A stretch of DNA of 64,000 nt from QZLE01 sp033852075. GTDB taxonomy: Bacteria; Pseudomonadota; Gammaproteobacteria; QZLD01. The stretch is taken from NCBI GenBank assembly GCA_033852075.1, contig JAWSVC010000033.1:1-64000 (forward strand). Reading direction: 5' to 3'. A program made the position numbers and the translations under genes. The notes beneath the pieces are model-generated. The model saw only the letters and a list, made by a program, of their open reading frames with translations, did not search any database and was not told the DNA's origin. Positions 50,172 through 58,546 of this stretch are shown here, in pieces. Within the stretch, counting starts at the first letter, position 1; each line of letters begins with the position of its first letter.

Positions 50172-51494
50172 ATGAGAATTGAAATTAAAAAAATATCAAT
50201 AATTGTTGCAGTATGTTGTGGTTTGTTTTCATGGGGAGTGTTGGCTGCTGAACAAAATAAAGATGGTAAAGTTAATGTTCATCCAATTGACCAGGGGCTT
50301 CCAATAGACGAACTGTTGTCTCTTTCACGGTCTTTTGCACAGATAAAGGCTGGTTATGTAGAGGATGTGGATGACAAAACTCTTCTACAGGGAGCTATTC
50401 GTGGGATGTTGCAGTCGCTGGATCCTCATTCAACCTTTCTTGGTGAGGAAGAATTAAAAGAATTACGTGAAGGTACTAGCGGTGAGTTTGGTGGTCTTGG
50501 TATCGAAGTAGGTATGGAAAATGGATTTGTTAAGGTAATTGCCCCTATAGATGACACTCCTGCGCAAAGGGCGGGGATACTGGCAGGGGATTTGATTATT
50601 CGTCTTGATGATAAACCGGTGAAAGGTTTGTCGTTGCATGAAGCAGTAAATATTATGCGTGGTAAGCCAGGAGAACCTATTGAATTGACTATTATGCGCG
50701 AAGGAAATGGTAAACCGTTTAAGGTTACTGTTGTGCGTGATGTGATTCAGGTTAAAAGTGTAAAAAGCAAGATTGTTGGTGAAGAGTTTGGTTATGTGCG
50801 TATAACTCAGTTTCAAGCGCGTACTGGTGAATATTTAGAAACAGCTCTGGAAGATCTGCAGAAAAATAAGAAGCTTAAAGGGTTGGTGATTGACTTGCGT
50901 AATAATCCGGGTGGAGTTTTGCAGGCCGCGGTTGATGTTTCTGATGCGTTTATTAATGATGGCCTGATTGTATATACTCAGGGTCGTGAGCAAAAACCGA
51001 TTATGAGTTTTAGTGCAGAGCCTGGTGATTTAATAGATGGTGCTCCTATTGTGGTATTGATTAATGGTGGTTCTGCATCGGCATCAGAGATTGTTGCTGG
51101 GGCATTACAAGACCATGAGCGTGCGGTGATAATGGGATCTAGATCTTTTGGTAAAGGTTCAGTGCAGACAATACTGCCGCTTCCAGGAGGAAATACGGCA
51201 GTTAAATTAACTACAGCTCGTTATTATACTCCGAAAGGGCGTTCGATTCAGGCAGAGGGTATAAAACCTGATGTGGTTCTTGATGAATTACAATTGTCAA
51301 AGAAAGAAGCCGCTAAAGTAGGAATGGTGAAAGAGGCCGATTTAGTTGGGCACCTTGAAAATGGTAATGGTAAAAAAGCGCAAAAGAATAATAATGATGA
51401 TGGTAAGTTAGATCTTGCGATTAAGGATTATGCCTTAAGTGAAGCAGTTAATCTTCTTAAAGGGATTTCTATATTGCAAAGGGCTGAAAAATAA
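50172..51494 (+). CDS. ctpA: Carboxy-terminal processing protease CtpA (S41)
   Basis: Periplasmic serine protease with signal peptide (IIVAVCCGLFSWGVLA), a PDZ domain (GGLGIEVGMENGFVKVIAPIDDTPAQRAGI) and the S41 core: LVIDLRNNPGGVLQAAVDVSD, catalytic Ser in GGSASASEIVAGAL and catalytic Lys in SFGKGSVQTILPL. 440 residues. In related bacteria it acts on peptidoglycan-modifying enzymes. The envC-ctpA-yibQ order is conserved among gammaproteobacteria. Confidence 0.95.
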   Translation: MRIEIKKISIIVAVCCGLFSWGVLAAEQNKDGKVNVHPIDQGLPIDELLSLSRSFAQIKAGYVEDVDDKTLLQGAIRGMLQSLDPHSTFLGEEELKELREGTSGEFGGLGIEVGMENGFVKVIAPIDDTPAQRAGILAGDLIIRLDDKPVKGLSLHEAVNIMRGKPGEPIELTIMREGNGKPFKVTVVRDVIQVKSVKSKIVGEEFGYVRITQFQARTGEYLETALEDLQKNKKLKGLVIDLRNNPGGVLQAAVDVSDAFINDGLIVYTQGREQKPIMSFSAEPGDLIDGAPIVVLINGGSASASEIVAGALQDHERAVIMGSRSFGKGSVQTILPLPGGNTAVKLTTARYYTPKGRSIQAEGIKPDVVLDELQLSKKEAAKVGMVKEADLVGHLENGNGKKAQKNNNDDGKLDLAIKDYALSEAVNLLKGISILQRAEK

Positions 51495-51511
51495 ATAGTG
51501 CGCGTTATTCA

Positions 51512-52354
51512 ATGGCGGAAATCATCGGTTATGCCAGTGTGAATCATTTTTGTTGTTTTATCTTGCTTCTGTTTTCATGTGTTGTACATGCGGACGCCGG
51601 TTTGCCAGTAGTCAGCATAATTATTGATGACCTGGGGCAAGATATGCTGGCGGCGCGTCAGGTGATTAATCTACCTGGGCCAGTTGTTTCTGCGGTATTG
51701 CCTAATACTTTGCATGCGAGGCAGGTAGCAATTTTAGCTAACCATCATGGTAAAGAGGTAATGTTACATCAGCCAATGCAGTCAATATCTGATAATAAAC
51801 TTGGTGATGGTTCCATAGTACTGGATATGACTCGCAAGCAATTGCGTAATACTCTTAAATCAAATCTGGAAAAAATTCCTTTTGTGGTTGGAGTAAATAA
51901 TCATATGGGGAGTTTAATAACCCAGCATCCCGGGCATATGTTGTGGGTTATGGAGTATTTAAAGGAAAGCGGTAATCTGTTTTTTATTGATAGCAGAACT
52001 ACAAAAGAGACGGTGGCGCAGCAGTTGGCAAGCGAGATAGGTGTTAGTAATACCAGGCGTAATGTTTTTTTGGACCATGAAGTTTCCGAGGAGGCGATTT
52101 TATATCAGGTGCGCAGAATGATTCGTCTTGCAAAAAGAGATGGTAGCGCTGTGGCGATTGGGCATCCGTTTCCTGAGACGATTAAGGTATTGCAGCAGGA
52201 AATTCCAAAGTTTAATGCCTACGGAGTAAGATTGGTTCCGATTATGAATACCATTGCTATGCGGCAGGGTGATGTATTTGAAAAGGTTGAGGTGGCGGAG
52301 GGGATTAACGGTAGTGGCGAAAAAGCAAAGAACCATTTTACTGATTCACCGTAA
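51512..52354 (+). CDS. yibQ: Divergent polysaccharide deacetylase family protein YibQ
   Basis: A 280-residue exported protein (signal FILLLFSCVVHADA) of the divergent polysaccharide deacetylase family: VSIIIDDLGQDMLAARQVI with the paired Asp, VMLHQPMQS, VVGVNNHMGSLITQ and AVAIGHPFPETIKVL. Substrate and activity are unproven for the family. It starts 17 bases after ctpA and ends the envC-ctpA-yibQ unit. Confidence 0.9.
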   Translation: MAEIIGYASVNHFCCFILLLFSCVVHADAGLPVVSIIIDDLGQDMLAARQVINLPGPVVSAVLPNTLHARQVAILANHHGKEVMLHQPMQSISDNKLGDGSIVLDMTRKQLRNTLKSNLEKIPFVVGVNNHMGSLITQHPGHMLWVMEYLKESGNLFFIDSRTTKETVAQQLASEIGVSNTRRNVFLDHEVSEEAILYQVRRMIRLAKRDGSAVAIGHPFPETIKVLQQEIPKFNAYGVRLVPIMNTIAMRQGDVFEKVEVAEGINGSGEKAKNHFTDSP

Positions 52355-52374
52355 ATATATTTTTGCGGGATGAG

Positions 52375-53259
52375 TTATTTGCCCCTGCAATCGGTTATGA
52401 ATTCCAATGTTAAGTTCTGCACTTGTGAACGCCAATTTTCTGATGCAAAGGTATGATTAGCGTCTTTAATATTGGTGATTTTAATTGGTTTTGATTTGAT
52501 TGGATTTTGCCATTCTTGGGATGATATGGCAGTTTTGAATTCTTGAGCAGTCAGATCATTTTCACTAAGAATAATACTTATGTCACCTTGAAATTTTTGC
52601 AGGTTTTGCTGCATCATTTTTTGTAATGATTTTGGCGTGTTGTCTTGTGATTCAGCATTTTTAGCCTGACTTGGTTCTTTTGAGGGTTTTTTACCTTTTT
52701 TCATTGCTAATAAACTTTGAGCAAAGTCACTGGCCGATTTAAAAATTTTAACCTTTCCTGTAAATACCCTTTTCCAGAATGCAAATGAGAGCAGCTGTTT
52801 TTTATAGTGGTTTTTTACCAGTGACTCCGCAGCTAATTGTTCATCTTTTACCCATGGATTTAATAAAATTAATCCTGTAATACGATAGTCGGTTGTACAG
52901 TATTTTACAGATGCAGTAGCTGCATCGCATAACCCCCAGATGATAATGTTTTTAATATTGGGACAATTATTTTGCAGATTGTCGATTGCTTGCTTAATAT
53001 CATTATCAATATTTAAAAATGACCTAAATTTTCCTGCGCTATCCCCCATACCTGTGCAGTCAAATCTAATGCTGGTTATTCCGTTACTGGCAAGAAATCT
53101 GCTAAGTTTTATAAATTGACGATGGCTACCAATTCGATATTGTGGTCCGCCTACAACTATTACTATGCCGGTATCCGAGAGTTCACTTTTCTGTTTTGGT
53201 TTGTGAATTATTCCCAGCTGCTGTTGTTCGCCAAAGATGACAGGAATTTCATTATGCAT
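52375..53259 (-). CDS. Exosortase A system-associated alpha/beta hydrolase 1
   Basis: A 294-residue alpha/beta hydrolase. The start MHNEIPVIFGEQQQLGIIHKP overlaps the stop of the gene before it by 8 bases. Signatures are VIVVGGPQYRIGSHRQFIKLSRFLASNGI, RFDCTGMGDSAGKF and the nucleophile-elbow-like IIWGLCDAATASVKY; in place of GxSxG there is GLCDA, as in the exosortase-A-associated hydrolase 1 family. Role is thought to lie in exopolysaccharide precursor metabolism, unproven. Last gene of a five-gene operon. Confidence 0.85.
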   Translation of the reverse strand: MHNEIPVIFGEQQQLGIIHKPKQKSELSDTGIVIVVGGPQYRIGSHRQFIKLSRFLASNGITSIRFDCTGMGDSAGKFRSFLNIDNDIKQAIDNLQNNCPNIKNIIIWGLCDAATASVKYCTTDYRITGLILLNPWVKDEQLAAESLVKNHYKKQLLSFAFWKRVFTGKVKIFKSASDFAQSLLAMKKGKKPSKEPSQAKNAESQDNTPKSLQKMMQQNLQKFQGDISIILSENDLTAQEFKTAISSQEWQNPIKSKPIKITNIKDANHTFASENWRSQVQNLTLEFITDCRGK

Positions 53260-54085
53260 TTGCGCTCTCCTGCCCGTTATTAAGTATTTCGGCACTAATT
53301 TTCAGTAAATCTTCGCATTGAACGATCTCTTGGTATGCCCAAAATTGTGGGGCTTGGCAGGTTGTAATTTGGGTATTAGGTTGTTGTTCGATAAGTTTTG
53401 AAAAAGAAGGAGAGGTGTTGCCGCTGGTATTGATATCTACGATATTGGTTTTTGTGCCTAAATCAAGTTTGTTTAATTTTAGATTGTTGATGTCATTAAG
53501 TAGTTTTTTATTTAATGGATAGCCGGCTATTTCTTGCGTATTACCTTCTAGAATAGATTCTATGATTTGAGTTGTGGAAGTTGTTTCGTTGTTGTTTTTT
53601 CCGCTGGTTATTGATTCTGCCAGTTTTAGACGGATAAACTGTTTCATATAGTTGGCACCATCTACTATTGGTTGCCAAAGTAAGAGTTGTTTTAATGAGT
53701 GCGAATGATTAGCTAAGCCAGGGTAACTTGCTGCTATGGTTGCGCCAAGTCTGAGGCCGCCAAGAATTAGTGTTGTGTTATCCGAGTCTTTACAGATGTG
53801 ATTAATTGTATTGGTTATGTCTTGATGCCATATTTCAATACTTGCCTGGTCTAAGTCACCTTCGCTATCACCACATCCATACAGATCTATGATGGTAGTT
53901 TGAATTTTTAGATTAGCCAGGTGGCGGCCAAAAGCCGAAAGTATATGACGTGACTTATTCGCCTCTTCAGCAAAAGGGGGGATGAATATTAGTTGAGCTT
54001 GTGGATTTGAGCAGCCAAAGGTAATGGTAAATATATTACCTGCTGTGCTTGGGATAAACTTTGGAATTGGCTTGCAGCTATTCAT
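53252..54085 (-). CDS. Exosortase A system-associated hydrolase 2
   Basis: A 277-residue alpha/beta hydrolase-like protein: LIFIPPFAEEANKSRHILSAFGRHLA, IDLYGCGDSEGDLDQASIEIWHQDI and LILGGLRLGATIA, then LLLWQPIVDGANYMKQFIRLKLAE and AGYPLNKKLLNDI. These blocks mark the exosortase-A-associated hydrolase 2 family. It lies 28 bases after the acyl carrier protein gene. Pairing with hydrolase 1 and an acyl carrier protein is typical of exosortase-A exopolysaccharide loci. Confidence 0.85.
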   Translation of the reverse strand: MNSCKPIPKFIPSTAGNIFTITFGCSNPQAQLIFIPPFAEEANKSRHILSAFGRHLANLKIQTTIIDLYGCGDSEGDLDQASIEIWHQDITNTINHICKDSDNTTLILGGLRLGATIAASYPGLANHSHSLKQLLLWQPIVDGANYMKQFIRLKLAESITSGKNNNETTSTTQIIESILEGNTQEIAGYPLNKKLLNDINNLKLNKLDLGTKTNIVDINTSGNTSPSFSKLIEQQPNTQITTCQAPQFWAYQEIVQCEDLLKISAEILNNGQESANA

Positions 54086-54113
54086 AAGTTTATCCCATCC
54101 TATGGAATTGAAA

Positions 54114-54359
54114 TTAGCTTATTTTACGCTCAATAAATGCAGCAAGGTTTCCTACAGTTTCAAATGCGTCGGCGCTGATTTCATCATCTTCAACGATAAT
54201 ATCGTATTTCTCTTCTATGGCTGTGATAAGACTAACAACTGCCATAGAATCAAGCTCTGGAATATATCCGAGCAGTGGGGTCTCAGCTGTATATTTGCTG
54301 ACTTCGTCATGTATGTGTAGGATTTCAGCTAGTAGCTGCTTCACTTCTTCTAAGTACAT
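54114..54359 (-). CDS. Acyl carrier protein
   Basis: An 81-residue four-helix carrier protein with the phosphopantetheine Ser in PELDSMAVVSLITAIEEKYDI and ETVGNLAAFIERKI at the end. It is not the housekeeping AcpP (context and sequence differ) but the specialised carrier found with exosortase-A-associated hydrolases. Two bases separate it from the gene upstream. Confidence 0.88.
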   Translation of the reverse strand: MYLEEVKQLLAEILHIHDEVSKYTAETPLLGYIPELDSMAVVSLITAIEEKYDIIVEDDEISADAFETVGNLAAFIERKIS

Positions 54360-54361
54360 AA

Positions 54362-55465
54362 TTACCCTGCTTTTTTACTGGGGGAAAAATTCAGACACTT
54401 TGCGAGCTTGCCGCAGAAGTGTCTAATGGCGGCAAATATACCATATGCAGTTCGATGATTGAAAGCAATTATGCCCCATTTTTCATCTCGTTTAGACATC
54501 CATTGCTTTTTGTAAAGGTCATCGCCGCTTAAAAAATCCAGTTTTGAGACTCTGTCTTGCTCAATTAAATATTGAGCCATTTTGTAGGTGAGTAGTGTTC
54601 CTGGTGAATATTTTTTAAAGCTTTCATCATAGGCAAGCTTAAAAATAGATGCTGTTTGGTCAACGCTAAACCATAATTGAGCTGCGGCTGGTTTATTGTC
54701 TATATAAAGTATTCCGAGTCGCAGTTGGTTTTTTTCTGCCAGATCCAGAACAACGGCATCTACAAAATCATTATTGCCTTCCTCTTTATTCCAACGGAGT
54801 TGATATAGATATTTGTATTCTTTATATGCAGGTTCAATTTCGTCGATTTTGGTGTAGACCTTAAATTCCCATACATGGTTTTTATCTAATTTTTTCTGGC
54901 GGCGTTCAATAGTATTTTTTAGTTGTGATGGCAGAGTATTTTTATAATCATCAAAAGATGTAATTTGGTCATGAAACCAGTTGCCAAATCTAAAGTAGGT
55001 ATCGGTAAGCATATGGCGCTTAATACCTTTGATTAAAGGCTGTATTAAAATACTGTCGGGATTTAGCGGTTCTAAATCGATTATTGTTGGTAGGTAATTT
55101 TTAATGGCGTAATCGATACAGTTTGTAACCATGTCCTGGCTGAGTGCTGACTCGCCAATAACTATCGGAACATAATTGTGGCTATAGACGGTTGTAAGTG
55201 CTCCCAGATGTTTTTTATCGTTACAATAGTAAATTTGCAGGGGTAAAATAACAGTACAGCCATTTTTTTTTGCGATAATTATTATTGGTGATGCTCCAGG
55301 TTTCAGACCGGAATTTAATAGTTCCTTATACCATTCATAGCTGCTGTCAAAATCAAGTCCGGTTTTGTGTTGCTTCCTTCCATGCTGCCCCATTTCTCCA
55401 TGTTGCCACAGGGCCTGAATCTCTTCAGGAATAGATTGCATGCTTTCATAAACGTTGATTTGCAT
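54362..55465 (-). CDS. GNAT/FemAB-like acyltransferase (BioF2-like)
   Basis: A 367-residue protein of the acetyltransf_6 (FemAB/BioF2-like) type: GLDFDSSYEWYKELL, the LPSQLKNTIERRQKKLDKNH block, RLGILYIDNKPAAAQLWFSV, and AYDESFKKYSPGTLLTYKMAQYLIE followed by DFLSGDDLYKKQWMS. It probably moves an acyl or aminoacyl group delivered by the adjacent carrier protein onto a glycan, by analogy with exopolysaccharide loci. Its stop is two bases before the carrier protein gene. Confidence 0.8.
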   Translation of the reverse strand: MQINVYESMQSIPEEIQALWQHGEMGQHGRKQHKTGLDFDSSYEWYKELLNSGLKPGASPIIIIAKKNGCTVILPLQIYYCNDKKHLGALTTVYSHNYVPIVIGESALSQDMVTNCIDYAIKNYLPTIIDLEPLNPDSILIQPLIKGIKRHMLTDTYFRFGNWFHDQITSFDDYKNTLPSQLKNTIERRQKKLDKNHVWEFKVYTKIDEIEPAYKEYKYLYQLRWNKEEGNNDFVDAVVLDLAEKNQLRLGILYIDNKPAAAQLWFSVDQTASIFKLAYDESFKKYSPGTLLTYKMAQYLIEQDRVSKLDFLSGDDLYKKQWMSKRDEKWGIIAFNHRTAYGIFAAIRHFCGKLAKCLNFSPSKKAG

Positions 55466-55485
55466 CTTGCTATTACAATTTTATC

Positions 55486-56046
55486 TTATTGTGGGATGGT
55501 GATTTTACATTCTAGAGGTAAAATTTCTTTTAGCTTAGATGCTATGGATTGCATAAGTAATAGGTAACCAAGTTCGCTAAGGTGTAGGCCGTCACCAATA
55601 TGGAAATTGCGTTCTAATCCTCCTGTGGAGCTTTTCATGCGGCTATTGGAATCACAATAATATAGTTGGCCGTAGTTTTGACAAAGCTCTTCAATCCTTT
55701 TATTTGTGTCATCAATTATCTGATTATGCGGCAGGGTTTCATATTCTTCATCTATAGGAAGGATGGAATTAACCACGGTTAAAGCGTTTTTAGGAATGAT
55801 GTCCAGCAGGATCTTGTAATAGTCGATTATCTTGTCTTTACCGTAAAACCAGAAGTCGTTGATACCAATATGGATAACTATTGCACAGGCTCTGTTTAGA
55901 ATAGATATGGTATCTAGTCTGTCGATAACTCCTTTAGTGGTATCACCAGCAATTCCATAGTTTATACCATTCGGGGTTATCTGATTTATGGGCATCTCTT
56001 GAACGATACTGTCACCAATAAATACAATTTTATCTCTGATGGTCAT
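55486..56046 (-). CDS. SGNH/GDSL hydrolase
   Basis: A 186-residue lipase/esterase-like protein with all four SGNH blocks: FIGDSIVQ (Ser), NYGIAGDTTKG (Gly), HIGINDFWF (Asn) and DGLHLSELGY (Asp and His). No signal peptide, so cytoplasmic. It starts the minus-strand operon that continues with the GNAT-like protein, 20 bases on. Probably removes or transfers an O-acyl group; substrate unknown. Confidence 0.88.
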   Translation of the reverse strand: MTIRDKIVFIGDSIVQEMPINQITPNGINYGIAGDTTKGVIDRLDTISILNRACAIVIHIGINDFWFYGKDKIIDYYKILLDIIPKNALTVVNSILPIDEEYETLPHNQIIDDTNKRIEELCQNYGQLYYCDSNSRMKSSTGGLERNFHIGDGLHLSELGYLLLMQSIASKLKEILPLECKITIPQ

Positions 56047-56110
56047 CTTTTATTGTCCATGCCTGTATATTGATTATAAACATAGCAGAAAGATAAGAAA
56101 CTGTCTTGAA

Positions 56111-58312
56111 TTAAACGGTTTCCTGAGGGTCCATATCTATATGCCAGCGCACTTTTTTGCCCAATTTGCTCGAACTGGCAATATTTATTATCGCTTCTAG
56201 CATTTTTTGCAAAATGTTGCGTTTGGTTGATTGAATAAATAGGTTTGCTCTATAGTGGCGATTGCGCTTATGTACTGAACTGGGAATAGGCCCTAAGATC
56301 TCAATCAGATTATTCGGATCTATTTTTGCTTTATTGGTGTTAATATTCTCTTTAATCAAGTCAAGAAATTGATTTGGATGGGATTTTTCCATTGCCTCAG
56401 CTCGAATAACGGCCATGCTGGTAAATGGCGGTAGTAATGTATCCTGGCGTTGTTTAAGTTCTTGCCTGGCAAAATCGCCATATCCGTTAAAAAGTATTCT
56501 GTGTAGGGTTGGATTGTCCGGGTGATGAGTTTGCAGAATTACTTCGCCAGTCTTTTCGCCGCGTCCGGATCTGCCTGCAACTTGAGTTATTAGTTGCGCC
56601 ATTCTTTCAATGGAACGAAAATCAGCGCTGAATAGTCCGCTGTCGATATCGACAATTCCGGTTAAGGTGATATTAGGCAGGTGATGTCCTTTTGCAAGCA
56701 TCTGTGTTCCTAGCAGGATTTGAATTTTACCATCTTCTGCATTTTGCATGAGTTTGTTAAAACTGCCCTTGCGAGATGTTGTGTCGCGGTCAATTCTGGC
56801 TATAGATGTTTCTGGGAAAATGGCCTTTAGCGCTTCTTCGATACGTTCGGTGCCTTTGCCAACTGGTGTGATTTCTTTATCACTGCAATCCGGGCATTGA
56901 GCAGGTGTTCTTATGGTATAACCGCAGTGTTGGCAGCGCAGAACATTTTCGTTTTGGTATAGGGTTAGGTGAACATCGCAGTGGTTGCATTTGGCAGTCC
57001 AGCCGCAGCTGTGGCACATCATTACCGGTGCATAACCGCGACGATTCAGAAATATGATTATCTGCCCACCTTGTTCAAGGTGTTGTTTTACCTTCAATAT
57101 GAAACGGTGAGACATGCCGCCTTGTAGTTTTTGGTTGCGGATATCAATGATGGATATTTGTGGTTGTTTGGCATTGCCTGCACGTTCGGTTAATTTTAGT
57201 AGGTTATAACGCCCTTGATTGGTGTTGTTTAATGATTCTAATGATGGGGTTGCCGAACACAGTACAATAGGGATATTTCTCATGTGGGCGCGGGCAACTG
57301 CCATGTCGCGGGCAGAATAGCGAATGCCGTCTTGTTGTTTGAATGATAAATCGTGTTCCTCATCAATTATTATTAATCCCAGGTTGGAAAAAGGGGTGAA
57401 TAACGCCGAACGGGTGCCAATCATAATTCTGGCACTGCCATTTTGTGCTGCGAGCCATGAATTAAGCTTCTCGGTTTCACTCATTTCAGAGTGCATGGTT
57501 ACGATTTTTTTCGTAAAACGGCTGGTAAAACGTTTGACTAGCTGGGGTGTCAGTCCGATTTCCGGTACCAAAATCAGCGCTTGCTTACCCTTATCTAATA
57601 TCCTGCGAATTACTTGAATGAATACTTCAGTTTTGCCACTTCCGGTTATTCCAAATATCAGATGAGATTGATAGTTTTCCAGATTGGTACAGATGACATC
57701 GTATGCAGCTTGTTGTTCTGGATTTAGTTTTAGATTGGGTTGATAAGGTCTTGGTGTTTGTGGATTGTTATCTGGTATTAACGGCTGTTGAATAATCGCT
57801 CCGCGTTTTGCAAGTTGGCGGATTATGGCAATATCTTTTTTTGGATTAGGTAATTGTGAGGTCGGCAGACCTGATTTTGAAGCTGAAATCAGCTCGTAAA
57901 TCTCCTGTTGTCTCTTGGCTCTGCCAAATTCTTGTTTATCGTTGGTCGTAACCCATGCCATTTCGGTTTTTTGTATGGCTTCTTTGCCTTTGCGCATCGC
58001 GGTTGGGAAACATAGGGATAATATTTCGCCTGGATAAGAGTGGTAATATTTAATGGCCCATTGTGCCAGATTCAATGTCTCGTCTGTTAGTAGCGCTTTG
58101 TGGTCGAGCACTTCTATAATTGGCTTAAGCTTTTTTATATCGAAATCCGAATGCTGTTTAATTGCTATTACAACACCAATCAAGGTTCTATTTGCAAAGG
58201 TGACTTTAACTCTAGAGCCAACTTCAGTAGTCGTTCCATCTAAAGCAGGTAGATAATCAAAACTGCGATAGAGTGGTGTTGGGACGGCTATTTCGTAGAT
58301 AGTTTGCGACAT
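56111..58312 (-). CDS. priA: Primosomal replication protein N' (helicase PriA)
   Basis: Restarts stalled replication forks. The start MSQTIYEIAVPTP at 58312 gives 733 residues; an upstream extension shows no family similarity. It has the 3'-DNA-binding domain, a DEAD-like helicase with Walker A FGITGSGKTEVF and IIDEEHDLSFKQQD, zinc-binding cysteines (CHSCGWTAKCNHC, CQHCGYT, CPDC), and the motif RMAQLITQVAGRSGRGEKTGEV. Divergent from phaC; the 234 bp between them hold both promoters. Confidence 0.96.
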   Translation of the reverse strand: MSQTIYEIAVPTPLYRSFDYLPALDGTTTEVGSRVKVTFANRTLIGVVIAIKQHSDFDIKKLKPIIEVLDHKALLTDETLNLAQWAIKYYHSYPGEILSLCFPTAMRKGKEAIQKTEMAWVTTNDKQEFGRAKRQQEIYELISASKSGLPTSQLPNPKKDIAIIRQLAKRGAIIQQPLIPDNNPQTPRPYQPNLKLNPEQQAAYDVICTNLENYQSHLIFGITGSGKTEVFIQVIRRILDKGKQALILVPEIGLTPQLVKRFTSRFTKKIVTMHSEMSETEKLNSWLAAQNGSARIMIGTRSALFTPFSNLGLIIIDEEHDLSFKQQDGIRYSARDMAVARAHMRNIPIVLCSATPSLESLNNTNQGRYNLLKLTERAGNAKQPQISIIDIRNQKLQGGMSHRFILKVKQHLEQGGQIIIFLNRRGYAPVMMCHSCGWTAKCNHCDVHLTLYQNENVLRCQHCGYTIRTPAQCPDCSDKEITPVGKGTERIEEALKAIFPETSIARIDRDTTSRKGSFNKLMQNAEDGKIQILLGTQMLAKGHHLPNITLTGIVDIDSGLFSADFRSIERMAQLITQVAGRSGRGEKTGEVILQTHHPDNPTLHRILFNGYGDFARQELKQRQDTLLPPFTSMAVIRAEAMEKSHPNQFLDLIKENINTNKAKIDPNNLIEILGPIPSSVHKRNRHYRANLFIQSTKRNILQKMLEAIINIASSSKLGKKVRWHIDMDPQETV

Positions 58313-58546
58313 TAAGTATTGCTTCGGTTTTTCATGTTTTGATGTGTTGAAGTTTAGCAGTTGGTTTGTTGGATGGGAACTCGAGAGATGTGTCGATAAA
58401 CTTTGATTTACCAAAGCCAAATGGCTATTTGGTTTTTTGATGTCAGGCAGCAAAACAAAAAAACTGAAAATCAGTGATGTTTTACAATGGTGTACTAAAC
58501 TTAATTTAGATATGTGTGACGATTTATAGTAGTAACGGAGAGAATC

